A stretch of DNA of 64,000 bases, taken from assembly GCA_002855745.1 (NCBI GenBank), contig NDWX01000001.1, positions 186,001 to 250,000 on the forward strand, read 5' to 3'. Positions within the stretch are counted from its first letter, which is position 1; each line of letters starts with the position of its first letter. Below are positions 44,552 through 54,655 of the stretch, piece after piece. Made by a program: the position numbers and the translations under genes. The notes below the pieces were generated by a model. That model ran no database searches. It was not told the DNA's origin and saw only the letters and a program-made list of their open reading frames with translations. Source of the DNA: Thermofilum sp. NZ13. Lineage in GTDB: Archaea; Thermoproteota; Thermoprotei; Thermofilales; Thermofilaceae.

Positions 44552-47500
44552 CTCTTAGCCTCGCTTGTTTTAAACAGAGGTATAGAGGCTGGCACAGTCC
44601 TAGAGGTGGCTCTTAGTCTTGCTTGTTTTAAACGAACTATCTTGTTCTCATTGCCGTATTCCCCGCATCTCTTAGTCTTGCTTGTTTTAAACAAGGGGGC
44701 AAGAAACACGCCGACAAACTCTGTTTTCCTCTTAGTCTTGCTTGTTTTAAACACGCGAAGTCCCACAGCTCCTGGGGGTCGACTCTTAGTCTTGCTTGTT
44801 TTAAACCCCACTGGAAACTGCCGAGAGTAGAGCCCGTGAGCCCCTCTTAGTCTTGCTTGTTTTAAACTCAACGGGTGGGCTTACGTGAAAAGCGCTTACT
44901 CTTAGTCTTGCTTGTTTTAAACTTGGTGCTCTTCGAGCTACTGGGAGCGTTCTTCACTCTTAGTCCTTCCAACGCCCGCAAACTCTACTTTTATCTTTCC
45001 TGGGAGCGTTCTTCACTCTTAGTCTTGCTTGTTTTAAACCGAGAGGCAGTAGCACGTTATCCGGATGGTCTCTTAGTCTTGCTTGTTTTAAACCAGCCGT
45101 TTTCGAGCCATAAATTAAGGAGCCACTCTCTTAGTCTTGCTTGTTTTAAACTCCTCCTCATCGGCGCAGAACTCCCACTGCTCGCAACTCTTAGTCTTGC
45201 TTGTTTTAAACCTGCTCATCACCTTCTCTTGCCGGGAAGAACGCCCTCTCTTAGTCTTGCTTGTTTTAAACTATCCTAGCAATGTAAGCAAGGGCTATGA
45301 GCACTCTTAGTCTTGCTTGTTTTAAACCGTTTAGCACTATTGGCTAAACCGGAAAACCCTCTTAGTCTTGCTTGTTTTAAACACGCTAAGCTGTGGCTGG
45401 CGTGGCAGGTGCTCTTCTCTTAGTCTTGCTTGTTTTAAACCCCCTCGCGACCTACCTCCTCGATGCAACCCTCTAGCTCTCTTAGTCTTGCTTGTTTTAA
45501 ACTTGCTCATGCCCATCAACCCCTAAATCGATAACTCTTAGTCTTGCTTGTTTTAAACCTCAGGATTTGGACAACCGGGTCGGGCTCGGCTCTTAGTCTT
45601 GCTTGTTTTAAACTGGAGTCGTGGCTTGAAGAATGTGGGGATATCTCTTAGTCTTGCTTGTTTTAAACGGACCTGACGGTGCCCCAGTGGACATCATAGT
45701 CATGGTGAACTCTTAGTCTTGCTTGTTTTAAACCCGGCCGTTGGGGCTTGCTTGGATGTGGTTGGGTTTTGCATCGTTACCTCTTAGTCTTGCTTGTTTT
45801 AAACTTGAAGTGGCCTGAAGCGTTATGGTTTTCGCTCTTAGTCTTGCTTGTTTTAAACAAAACGCTCCGAAAGGTCACGTCTACCAATCCAATCTCTTAG
45901 TCTTGCTTGTTTTAAACGACTACATGGCGCTGCGCGCCGCCCTGCTGGCGCAGATGCGCGCTCTTAGTCTTGCTTGTTTTAAACTACGCTTGGTTCCGGG
46001 TCCAACCTCGTGAAGAATGCCTCTTAGTCTTGCTTGTTTTAAACCCTGAGCTAGAGCACGTAAAATCTCCATGTCTCTTAGTCTTGCTTGTTTTAAACGA
46101 ACTCGTAGCGTGGGAAGAGACAGCTTACGACTCTTAGTCTTGCTTGTTTTAAACCGGAGTGATAAAGCGGGAGCACGCGAACCGCGGCTTCGTGGGGATA
46201 GCTCTTAGTCTTGCTTGTTTTAAACGCGCGGTATTCATGGTTGCCTTGGCTTTCACAGCTCTTAGTCTTGCTTGTTTTAAACGCTTCTGAGCTAGGCTGG
46301 GATCCTCTGGGTCTCTTAGTCTTGCTTGTTTTAAACGAGAGGGTGGCTGGGAGTGAGGGTGGACGTGTACGATACCGCCTCTTAGTCTTGCTTGTTTTAA
46401 ACTTCTCGAGGATCCTGGACGCCGCAACGCCGTCTCTTAGTCTTGCTTGTTTTAAACTCGTAGCGGGACCAACCTCGTGAAGGATACGCCTCTTAGTCTT
46501 GCTTGTTTTAAACTATCCACATCAGCCTGTCCATGACATACCACACGTCTCTTAGTCTTGCTTGTTTTAAACCCGTCAGTCGGGGAGCTTATCCCACTCT
46601 TCGACAAAGCTCTTAGTCTTGCTTGTTTTAAACTAACGGAAGCGGAGGCGCATTTTAAGGTTTTCTCTTAGTCTTGCTTGTTTTAAACACTTCGACGGCG
46701 TGGACGACTACGTTGCTTTCGGCTCTTAGTCTTGCTTGTTTTAAACGGGCGCCTACCAGCTGGCGGTCGTCTACACCAACGGTACGCACGCCCTCTTAGT
46801 CTTGCTTGTTTTAAACGTACCACTGGTAGCCCGGCGCACCGGTCGGGACTCTTAGTCTTGCTTGTTTTAAACAGAAGATCGGGGCGACGGCGATCTTTCC
46901 GCTCCTCTCTTAGTCTTGCTTGTTTTAAACGATAGATGACGCGGTGGCCTTCCTCACCACCGGCTCTTAGTCTTGCTTGTTTTAAACCAAGTATCTTGCC
47001 GTTACTAACTACAACTACCTCTTAGTCTTGCTTGTTTTAAACGCGGAGTTCTGCTCGAACCCCCATAACCCCCTCCTCTTAGTCTTGCTTGTTTTAAACG
47101 CCGGAGAGGCGGTTGGCGTGAAAAGCTATTACACTCTTAGTCTTGCTTGTTTTAAACCTGCAGCCTTCCCCCGGCCTAACTGGTGCTAACTCTTAGTCTT
47201 GCTTGTTTTAAACTAGTTAATTTCGAGGTATACGGAACCAACGTCTACTCTTAGTCTTGCTTGTTTTAAACACGAGCCACACCTCGAAGCTCTGTTGCAC
47301 GAGGCTCTTAGTCTTGCTTGTTTTAAACGTGGCTATAATCCTGGGCCTCGTGGCATACTTAGAGCTCTCTTAGTCTTGCTTGTTTTAAACCAGTTTCAGT
47401 TTACGCGAGCATTCAGGGAATAGTCTCTTAGTCTTGCTTGTTTTAAACGTGTGGTAGAGGTTGTTTTGAACAAGTTTCTTCGCGAGCTCTCTTAGTCTTG

Positions 47501-48295
47501 CTTGTTTTAAACGCTGCGCCTGTGCCTGCTGCTGGTTTTGCTGATCTCTTAGTCTTGCTTGTTTTAAACTTGTCTGTAAACATCTGATAAGTGCCGCAAC
47601 TTCTTGTAAACCCCGCGCACATCCTCCAAAGACACTCTTAGTCTTGCTTGTTTTAAACCCGTCACGATCGACGACGTGGTGGCGGCCGTGGCTCTTAGTC
47701 TTGCTTGTTTTAAACATGCCGATGCACTCAAACACGAACTCCAGCCAGCTCTTAGTCTTGCTTGTTTTAAACCCAAGACAATCGGCTTGCCGGCTTTCCC
47801 AATACTGGCATCTCTTAGTCTTGCTTGTTTTAAACGCAGTCTCATCGGAGGCATAGTAGAAGCCGTGCCTCTTAGTCTTGCTTGTTTTAAACTTTTATAA
47901 TCCTCGACCAGGGCCTGTGCCTTCGCTCTTAGTCTTGCTTGTTTTAAACCCAGTCCCTCAAGCAACCCGCTCGAATATCTCCTCTTAGTCTTGCTTGTTT
48001 TAAACAAATAGCCTTTAACAGCTGTTATTCACGTGGCAGCTCTTAGTCTTGCTTGTTTTAAACTAGGTATCCCGCACAGCGACAGCCTATACTTCTCTTA
48101 GTCTTGCTTGTTTTAAACGAATACACGGGAAATCATGCCGTAGGCCTCCGTCCCTCTTAGTCTTGCTTGTTTTAAACTTATGCAGTGGATGTGGAATACC
48201 CCCACCACTCTCAGCTCTTAGTCTTGCTTGTTTTAAACACAATCGACGTCTATCCCCATTAGCCCTTGAGTCTCTTAGTCTTGCTTGTTTTAAAC
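44552..48295 (-). CRISPR. CRISPR array C (type I-D): 63 repeats
   Basis: Repeats of 24 bases, on the plus strand CTCTTAGTCTTG then CTTGTTTTAAAC, from 44552 to 48272 at a spacing of about 54-65 bases. The leftmost repeat (44552) is mutated (TTAGCCTCGC) and marks the distal end. The leader is at the right (48296-48409), so the array is transcribed on the minus strand and the crRNA repeat reads as in array D. One unit is disturbed: at 44941-45015 a 25-base segment made of a spacer end plus the first 9 bases of a repeat is duplicated, and the rest of that repeat is replaced. The spacer at 47570-47634 is unusually long (65 bases). Confidence 0.98.
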
Positions 48296-48409
48296 TGGCG
48301 TCTTTTTCTCTGTGTTTTCCTGGTAGTTATGCTTTTCCCCTAAGTGCGGTCTGAAAGGCTCCCGCGCACGGGAGCAAAGCCTCCCAGCGCTTTCAGAGCA
48401 AAGTATTTA
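48296..48409 (-). promoter_or_regulatory. leader of CRISPR array C, inverted copy of leader D
   Basis: 114 bases between the last repeat and the stop codon of cas1. As reverse complement it matches 57580-57693 at 113 of 114 positions. It contains a nested inverted repeat: GCTCCCG-x4-CGGGAGC inside CTGAAAG...CTTTCAG. A minus-strand TATA-like AATATAAATAC marks the promoter end. Confidence 0.9.
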
Positions 48410-48411
48410 TA

Positions 48412-49380
48412 TTACTTATAGGCTCGGCGGTTCCAAATCACTGTGAGTTCAGCGGTAGGAGTACGGCCTTCCAGGTGCGCTGCTAGGCGGTACGCCTTGA
48501 GAATTATGTACTGGTAAATGCTTTTCCCGGTTTTTATGTTTCTTAAAGTCATGTACACGTAGAAGTGCTTTATAACGTCGTTGACGGAGCTTCTGGTCAG
48601 CTCTCCATCTTCGTCTACTGCCGGTAACCCGGTTCTGGAGACCAGCTCGACCATCGCTTGAATAGCCACCGGTCTGAACATCTCTACGTAGTCGAAGGTG
48701 AGCGGGGTCGAGTATCTTGTTCTGTGCAGAAAGCCGTAAGTCGGGTCGAGGCCGGCGGCGAGTAGTGCCTTCGTCGCCAAGGAGTAGAGAACTGCGTACA
48801 TGACGCTTAAACCTTTGTTGAAGGGGTCATTGCTCCTGGGTTTCCTGCCGGACACACCGTAAGTACCCTCAAGAATCGTTCTCTCTCGTTCAGGCAGCAG
48901 CCCAAATATTCTGTCCCAGAGCATGTTCGAGGTTTCAGCTTCCCACGTGCGTAGCTCCCGCTCGTAGACCGACGGGTCACTTGAAGGCTCTGGTTTAGGC
49001 GGTAGTGCTGGGGGATCCTTTCTGTAGTACTTGAGGATGTTCACCATACCTTGAACCTTTGCCTCTAAATAGTGCTGAGCGATGTGAAGGGCATCGGTTT
49101 TGTTCAGCTGGTACTGCAACCTCCTGTAGTTATTGTACCTCGTCACAACTGGACTAGAGAGTATGGATACACCGTCCTGCGTAAGCACGGCTAGAGGGAT
49201 GTTATGCAAGGACAGAACCGCCGGTACAGATGCTTGAATCTTCACGTTACCCCCAATGATTAGAACCGCGTCTACGTCGCGTATGGGTACTTCTTTTTCT
49301 CTGTCGCCGAGCGAAAGGGCCAGCGATGAGCGCCCCTTGATTCTAAGTTCGGCCGTGTCCCTTAACACCAGTAGCTTCAC
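48412..49380 (-). CDS. cas1: Cas1 integrase
   Basis: A 322-residue Cas1. An N-terminal beta domain (LVLRDTAELRIKG, IRDVDAVLIIGGNVKI) leads to a helical catalytic domain with the metal ligands in WEAETSNMLWDRIF (Glu149), GFLHRTRYSTPL (His219) and FDYVEMFRP (Asp230/Glu233). It joins new spacers into the array with Cas2. Last gene of the cas operon, starting directly after cas4 and ending 2 bases before the leader of array C. Confidence 0.95.
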   Translation of the reverse strand: MKLLVLRDTAELRIKGRSSLALSLGDREKEVPIRDVDAVLIIGGNVKIQASVPAVLSLHNIPLAVLTQDGVSILSSPVVTRYNNYRRLQYQLNKTDALHIAQHYLEAKVQGMVNILKYYRKDPPALPPKPEPSSDPSVYERELRTWEAETSNMLWDRIFGLLPERERTILEGTYGVSGRKPRSNDPFNKGLSVMYAVLYSLATKALLAAGLDPTYGFLHRTRYSTPLTFDYVEMFRPVAIQAMVELVSRTGLPAVDEDGELTRSSVNDVIKHFYVYMTLRNIKTGKSIYQYIILKAYRLAAHLEGRTPTAELTVIWNRRAYK

Positions 49381-50013
49381 TTAAATCGCCTTCGAGGGGC
49401 AGAAGCTAGCTAGCTCGCATAGGCTACAGAGGTTGGGGCTCGGCTCAACACGGGCGCCTGTTCTGTTAAGGAGCTTCAGCACCTTAAGCTGGTCTTTCTC
49501 GCAAAGTAGCTTGTACCGCACCTCACGCGGCGAGACTATTATCATACCCACCGGCAACCTCCTCTCATAGTAGAGGGCGAGCCCTCGGAGGAGGGTTTGC
49601 CAGGGCTTTGCGATGTTAATCTTAGAAGAGGTAACCTCTACGTAGAGGACTAGGGGTGACTCAAAAGTTGTCATAGCCGTGATTAGAACGATGTCGGCCG
49701 ATGACCCGGCGCAGAGCCACACGCCCCTGCTTTTGACGCCCAGCTGTAGCCTGTACTCTTCGCTGGAGTCCAAGATCTTAAACTGAGAGCTTTGGAGGTT
49801 CTCCACAACGTTTTTGATGTACTTCTTCATCTGCTCGTGCTTGGATTTGGACTCGCTGGCGGTCGGGTATTCGGGGCTCAGCAACGGCGCAGCGCCCTCT
49901 CTCAGCAGATCCAAGGCGTGTGGGCAAACAAGGGCCCAGCCTAAGAGGTTTAGGTTAGTAAACCTCGAATGTTCGTTCGCGCACGATGTAGTGATCTCTG
50001 CCCTCAAAAACAT
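49381..50013 (-). CDS. cas4: Cas4-like nuclease
   Basis: A protein of about 210 residues with a RecB-like core (AGSSADIVLITAMTT, LYVEVTSSKINIAKPWQTLLRGLALYY) and the Fe-S cysteines: one near the N-terminus (ALVCPHALDLL) and three at the C-terminus (NLCSLCELASFC). Cas4 trims prespacers and checks PAMs. The usual E-x-K motif reads EVT here, which may weaken catalysis. The ATG at 50013 is the last ordinary start before the first Cys and overlaps cas2 by 59 bases. A longer frame to 50229 lies inside cas2 and is unlikely. Confidence 0.85.
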   Translation of the reverse strand: MFLRAEITTSCANEHSRFTNLNLLGWALVCPHALDLLREGAAPLLSPEYPTASESKSKHEQMKKYIKNVVENLQSSQFKILDSSEEYRLQLGVKSRGVWLCAGSSADIVLITAMTTFESPLVLYVEVTSSKINIAKPWQTLLRGLALYYERRLPVGMIIVSPREVRYKLLCEKDQLKVLKLLNRTGARVEPSPNLCSLCELASFCPSKAI

Positions 50014-50245
50014 GTGCCCCCCGGTACTCGTCTTCTCTAACGACGATGATAAACACCGAATCGTCCTCGCCAACGATTTCTCTAGACTTCTCGGCAATGA
50101 GGTTGGCGGTTGTGGATGTTCCTGGACCGGCGTAGACGCTTCTGTTAACTCGAGCGAGGCCCAATCTTCGCAGGTATCTGCGCAACTTTCCTCTCCTCTC
50201 TTCGTCCCCAATATCGTAGGCGACAACAACTATCACCCCTGCCAC
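49955..50245 (-). CDS. cas2: Cas2
   Basis: A 96-residue ferredoxin-like protein: VIVVVAYDIGDEERRGKLRRYLRRLGLARVN is the typical start, with the conserved Asp in YDI and RSVYAGPGT after it. It forms the core dimer of the Cas1-Cas2 integrase. It begins one base after the cas3' stop and overlaps cas4. Confidence 0.93.
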   Translation of the reverse strand: MAGVIVVVAYDIGDEERRGKLRRYLRRLGLARVNRSVYAGPGTSTTANLIAEKSREIVGEDDSVFIIVVREDEYRGAHVFEGRDHYIVRERTFEVY

Positions 50246-52405
50246 CTAGACGAAAACAACAGCGAACTTATCATCCATTACGGCAGCCCCCTCACCCGTA
50301 TAAGAGAGATACTCGGTAAGATCAGGGCTGGAGTCGAGCACGAGCGCAAATGACCCGTCTTGTATGTGCTCCGGCCCGAGCTGAACGTCTCCCACGCTTA
50401 GAGTCCCCTTAACGAGAGTTAAAAGAGTTCGCAGGTCGACTAGCTTTCCCTTGAATGGCTCCAAAGAGACGCCCCGGCGGTAAATTTTAAGGCGATGCCT
50501 GGCTTTCTCTAGAGATATGACCAGCACTCCGTCTTCCAATCCATTAACTGCAAAGTTCCGCGATATGAGGCCGATGCTGGTCTCTCCCTCAGCGCCGGCA
50601 CCACCCACAACGCCCCCCTCGACCCTGTACCTGATGGTGAAACCGCTTCTCCGAAATAGCAGAAGCCTGGCCAATGACTGGGCATCCGATATAACTCCTC
50701 CAAGGATCCTTGCGGCGTCCTCGCTTGTCAGGGACACTTTTTTGAAGAGTGCCGAGGAGCCCGACACCCTAGCGTGCGAGGCGACGGCAACGGAGTATAT
50801 CAGCTTCCTCCTAACCTCGCGGTACCTCTCCGGGATGAGAGCGGCCACGCTCTTCCTCCGCTTAGGGTAGTCTGGGTAGACTTTTGACACCCATGAGACC
50901 AGCTCGTAGTAGCTCATCACGCCAGAGGGGGGCGCCTTTTCCAAGGCCCTCTCCGGAGCCACAAGGTACACTTTGGAGTTCACGCCCCGGCGCCCAACCC
51001 TGCCTATCCTCTGAATCACGTCCTCCGAAGACGTCCCGGCCGTCACCCCGAGGACGACTCTCCCGAGGTTAACGCCCTGCGTGGTCGCCTCGCTCCCCAC
51101 TATCACCCGAGCGCCCGCCCTGCACTCTCCGGCGGGCGTAATGGAGGCGATACAGTCCACCTCGATCCCCGCATCCCGGAGACCACGGACTATCACCGGC
51201 ACCATCCAGAGCCTCTCCGCGATCACGAGAGCCCTGCCGTCGCCGAGCAGCTTAAGCTCGTCCAGCAGGTCATCAAGGACGATCCCCGGGATCTCATCGC
51301 AGGCCTCGTAGAAGGCCGCCAAGCCCCCTTTGGTGGTTTTGACGGGGATCACTTCAAATAAGGTCTCTCCCCTCACGGCGAAGCCCCCGAGCCCGTTCAT
51401 AACCTCGGCTTCCACTTTTTCTGGCCTTAGCTCAACTCCCCACTCTCCCAGGGTGTCCGAGAGCTCCGTCAGGGTATCGGACGCGGGTGTTGCGGAGGAG
51501 AACACCACAGGCAATTCGACGAAGTCCTTGTATATCTTGAGCAGGGCCGCGAGCGCGTCGAGCTCGTAGGGGTCGTAAAGGTGGAACTCGTCAACGAAGA
51601 GCGGGAAGCCGAGCCTCTGGAAAACGGCAACCGCCTCGTCTGCTTCGCCTCGCGTCAGGGCGCCGGTCTCCCTCAGCACGTCTTCGAGCTCCTCCTTGCG
51701 GAACCCACGTGCCAGCGCCACCAGCATGTTGTGAACTGTCCTGCCGACACCCTCGAAGTCCCTGTAAGCCCCCGTGGAAACGAGGAGGTATGTATCAGGG
51801 GTGGCGAAGACGATCAGGTACAGCCCGCCCCTCCTAGTGTACTCCATCGCTTTCCTAACGAGCCCGTAGAGGATCTCCCTCTTCGACTTTCCATCGGTTG
51901 AGACGATGTACCTTCCCGAGAGAGCTAGAAGCCCCACGTGCTCGTAGCAAGCCCACGCGTCCCCGCAGCTATTTACGTCGACGTTGTAGATAGTGAGCGG
52001 CTCCACGCACGCATCGTCAGAGAGGTGCAGGCACTCGCACCTTCGAGGCGCAGGGGCCTCTGAGCAGTGCTCGCCGCCGCAGAGGCCTGAGGAGTATTCA
52101 AGCCTCCCACCCATGTGCTCAACGATAATATCCTCAACGGTGCACAGCTGGTTCCTGAGCAGGGTGTTGTTCGGATACAGCGCGACGAAGCCCCGCAATC
52201 CCGTCTCCCCGTGCTCCGTGTTCAGCAGAAGGGTGAGGGTTTTACCGCCACCCGTCGGGGCCACGAGCAGAACGTCCCTGCCGTGATCGTTGATGAGGCG
52301 CCTTACGGCCAACTGAAACTGGTTCAGCTGGAGGGAGCTGGAGAGGTAGCTCCCCGCGAACGGGATGGAGAATGCCGGGACTCTAAACGTGTATCCACCA
52401 CTCAC
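50246..52405 (-). CDS. cas3: type I-D Cas3' helicase
   Basis: A 719-residue superfamily 2 helicase: Walker A APTGGGKT (about residues 49-56), DEFH box in VDEFHLYDPYEL (272-275), SAT motif (304-306) and the motif VI QRIGRVGRRG. The DEFH box and the lack of an HD nuclease domain are typical of subtype I-D, where the HD domain sits on Cas10d. A cysteine cluster (CGGEHC, CECLH) at about 109-126 may bind metal. The start overlaps csc1 by 4 bases. Confidence 0.92.
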   Translation of the reverse strand: MSGGYTFRVPAFSIPFAGSYLSSSLQLNQFQLAVRRLINDHGRDVLLVAPTGGGKTLTLLLNTEHGETGLRGFVALYPNNTLLRNQLCTVEDIIVEHMGGRLEYSSGLCGGEHCSEAPAPRRCECLHLSDDACVEPLTIYNVDVNSCGDAWACYEHVGLLALSGRYIVSTDGKSKREILYGLVRKAMEYTRRGGLYLIVFATPDTYLLVSTGAYRDFEGVGRTVHNMLVALARGFRKEELEDVLRETGALTRGEADEAVAVFQRLGFPLFVDEFHLYDPYELDALAALLKIYKDFVELPVVFSSATPASDTLTELSDTLGEWGVELRPEKVEAEVMNGLGGFAVRGETLFEVIPVKTTKGGLAAFYEACDEIPGIVLDDLLDELKLLGDGRALVIAERLWMVPVIVRGLRDAGIEVDCIASITPAGECRAGARVIVGSEATTQGVNLGRVVLGVTAGTSSEDVIQRIGRVGRRGVNSKVYLVAPERALEKAPPSGVMSYYELVSWVSKVYPDYPKRRKSVAALIPERYREVRRKLIYSVAVASHARVSGSSALFKKVSLTSEDAARILGGVISDAQSLARLLLFRRSGFTIRYRVEGGVVGGAGAEGETSIGLISRNFAVNGLEDGVLVISLEKARHRLKIYRRGVSLEPFKGKLVDLRTLLTLVKGTLSVGDVQLGPEHIQDGSFALVLDSSPDLTEYLSYTGEGAAVMDDKFAVVFV

Positions 52406-53095
52406 TCAACATCCCTCAATGCGGGAAGAGATACCCGGATCGATCGCCCACCGCTCTGCACTAAGTAAGTGTACCCCCGCGTCGCCCTCCCGAAGGCTGC
52501 CACGCTACCTGCCTCGTGCGGAAGCAAAACCGTGGAGCCGATGACTTCCACGGTATCCGCCACGTTGAACGGGTGGCTTACCTCGACGTTAACCTCTTCT
52601 CGCGGCTCCACTCGGTGGAGTCGCACTCTAAGCACGCCCCGCCTCTTCGTGCCAATCTCCACAACCACATACTCGGGCAACTCGTGCTCCGATATGATGA
52701 GGGTTCTGAGCTCGCTCCCAGGCATAAGGATCGTAACCTTCGTGTACACCGGGTACGCGAGTCTACCTTGCCCCCTAATCATTACATTCCCCTCATTGGA
52801 TGCGGCCATCAGCGTCTCTTTTAGCAGGGCCCTGGTCACCAGAAGTGGGTAGGCGTAAACCCCGTACCTCGCGAAGAGCTCGAGGGGCTTCTTGTACTTG
52901 GTTTTCCCGAACAGCGAGGCGTAGCCTACGTCGGGGTCAACGGCGAAACCTGAGAGCGCGAGCGTGAAGCCGTAGTTGTGGAAAACCAGGTTCGGTTGGC
53001 TTATGTAGAAGTCGGTGGAGGGTTGAGATTTAGCGTGGTGCCAGAGGAAGCCCTCAACCTTCGCCTCGGCGTGATAGAAGTGGAGCGTTGTGCAT
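52402..53095 (-). CDS. csc1: Csc1 (Cas5d), with an apparent frameshift just after the start
   Basis: A protein of about 230 residues of the Cas5 group of type I-D: LHFYHAEAKVEGFLW, then FYISQPNLVFHNYGFTLALS, KYKKPLELFARYGVYAYPL and ATRGYTYLVQSGGRSIRV. It caps the crRNA 5' handle in the effector complex. The Csc1 frame has no ATG, GTG or TTG upstream of LHFYH. The only ATG (53093-53095, GGAGG about 20 bases before it) is one base out of frame: removing one A in CACAAC gives M-H-T-L-H-F-Y-H. Either a sequencing indel or a non-standard start is at work. Confidence 0.8.
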
Positions 53096-53102
53096 CCCCG
53101 CT

Positions 53103-54185
53103 TTACTGTTCTTCCGACGCCTCCTGTCTCTTGCCGCCTCTCCTTCCCTTACCCCTCTGCCCTTCTCCGCGCATGGACTGTATGAGCCCGTGCATCTGCT
53201 CGACGTAATCAATGCTACTCTGCCAGAGCTCTTTGAAGATGCCATCCTTCTCAATAGGGTTGACCGCCCGCGTAACGTCCTCGTTGCTCAGCTTTGAAAA
53301 GCCGAGCTCATTGAGCCGCTTCAAAACGCCCTCAAGATCCCAAACGTTTCTCCCCGCATACTCTTCGGCCAGCTCCAGGGCCGTAGTCTTCGAGTAGTTT
53401 CCGCACCTAATGCCGAGCAGCTCCATCCTTATCCCTCCGAAGATGCTACTCCTCCCGCCTATCTCCTCTGTAGTTGCTAAGGAGTACAAGACAGCGAGTA
53501 GCTCTGGTAGAGTTACGTCGTGAAGCACGACCCTGCCCATAAAAACCGTCCCGGGCATGACGTGAACATCGCTGAAAAGCGCTCCACCGGTCGTGGAGGC
53601 GTAGCCCTCTGAGACCTTGTTGTGGGTCTCGGGTTGTATAGCACGAGTCGTCGCGAAAGCGGGGTCAAAGTGAACCCTGCTTTTGAGACCGATGCTCATC
53701 GTTCCTCCGGCTTCCTCGTACTGGTTCTGTGTGAGGGCGGCCCCGAATATTGTGCAAGCCGGGCAGTAGCCGTCTATCCCAAGGTCGGTTGCTTTCTCTC
53801 CACCACTTGCGAGCGGTGGCTGTATCGTGCACTCCCACCCGTTGGTCAGGTGTTCCTCGGCTTTCCTAAAGCCCATCTCCTTTGCTTTAAGTATGAAGGG
53901 CCTAAGGTCGGCGCCGGAGTCGCGGTATTGCCTGAGCAACTGCAGCATCCTCCTTCTAACGACCGCCATTATTTTCTGCGGTTGTATGACTGGCACGCTT
54001 ATACCCGATTTGGGCAAGGTGGCCTCGTTTATGTCTCCGGGTCCCTCGGTTCGCAGGAGCAGGAAGTTGACCGCCTTCACCGCGAACACGACTTCGACTC
54101 TTTTACCGTTGGGGAAGAGTCTGCCTTTTTCGCCGACACCACGTAGGCACGGCTTTACAGAGCTAATCCACTCGGGCTGGCTCAC
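53103..54185 (-). CDS. csc2: Csc2 (Cas7d) backbone protein
   Basis: A 360-residue RAMP protein of the I-D Cas7 family. Diagnostic are the zinc-like site IDGYCPACTIFGAAL, TMSIGLKSRVHFDPAFA, and the glycine-rich EEIGGRSSIFGG near residue 245. It coats the crRNA spacer. The C-terminus has a basic Gly/Arg tail (RGKGRRGGKRQEAS). It overlaps the small gene upstream by 4 bases and precedes csc1 by 8 bases. Confidence 0.93.
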   Translation of the reverse strand: MSQPEWISSVKPCLRGVGEKGRLFPNGKRVEVVFAVKAVNFLLLRTEGPGDINEATLPKSGISVPVIQPQKIMAVVRRRMLQLLRQYRDSGADLRPFILKAKEMGFRKAEEHLTNGWECTIQPPLASGGEKATDLGIDGYCPACTIFGAALTQNQYEEAGGTMSIGLKSRVHFDPAFATTRAIQPETHNKVSEGYASTTGGALFSDVHVMPGTVFMGRVVLHDVTLPELLAVLYSLATTEEIGGRSSIFGGIRMELLGIRCGNYSKTTALELAEEYAGRNVWDLEGVLKRLNELGFSKLSNEDVTRAVNPIEKDGIFKELWQSSIDYVEQMHGLIQSMRGEGQRGKGRRGGKRQEASEEQ

Positions 54186-54655
54186 TCCGCCTCACCCTCA
54201 CTCTCCTTATCGCTCTTTGGCTTAAAAAATGTATCTGCAATCTCCTTGCCTACCGGCGACAATTGCTTAGACCTTGCTATGTTTGCTAGAGCGGCTGTGA
54301 TCATGTTCATTAGCCTTATCCTAGCGCCGATCGGAAGCTTATCTCCCACCTCCCTGAACCTAGTTAGCATGCCCGCAATGAGCTCTCTGAAGCACTTTCT
54401 AGCCTCCGGGGATTTGAGGTCATCAGGTATGTTAGAGTCGGCTATTATAGGAATCATCTCGTCCGCCTTGTCCCAAAAGCTGAAGAGTAGTTCTTCCAAG
54501 GCCTTTCTAACCTCCTTAACATAGGCGTGCGTGGATTTCTCCCCATGTCTCAGCGGTCCGAGAATGCCGGAAAGCGCGGATACGTAGTAGGATAGAAACC
54601 TATCGGGCTTGTAACCACACAGCTCGACAGTTTCCTTCACTTCTTCACTCATCAT
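54182..54655 (-). CDS. putative separate small subunit (Cas11d-like)
   Basis: A 157-residue all-helical protein: RFLSYYVSALSGILGPLRHG, VRKALEELLFSFWDKADEMI and RIRLMNMITAALANIARSKQ. It sits between cas10d and csc2, overlapping both by 4 bases, exactly where a small-subunit gene would be expected. In characterised I-D systems Cas11d is made from an internal start of cas10d, and here cas10d looks short. Assignment to Cas11d rests on position, size and helicity, not on motif identity. Confidence 0.6.
   Translation of the reverse strand: MMSEEVKETVELCGYKPDRFLSYYVSALSGILGPLRHGEKSTHAYVKEVRKALEELLFSFWDKADEMIPIIADSNIPDDLKSPEARKCFRELIAGMLTRFREVGDKLPIGARIRLMNMITAALANIARSKQLSPVGKEIADTFFKPKSDKESEGEAE

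Noticed and set aside
44426-48354. Frames with repeated LLVLLVLN, LSLACFK or LKQARLR peptides on both strands
   Set aside because: They are translations of the 24-base repeat of array C, whose length divisible by three keeps frames open across units.
49955-50229. N-terminal extension of Cas4 into the whole of cas2
   Set aside because: The extension (Ser/Thr/Pro-rich) is an out-of-frame reading of cas2 and lacks Cas4 features.
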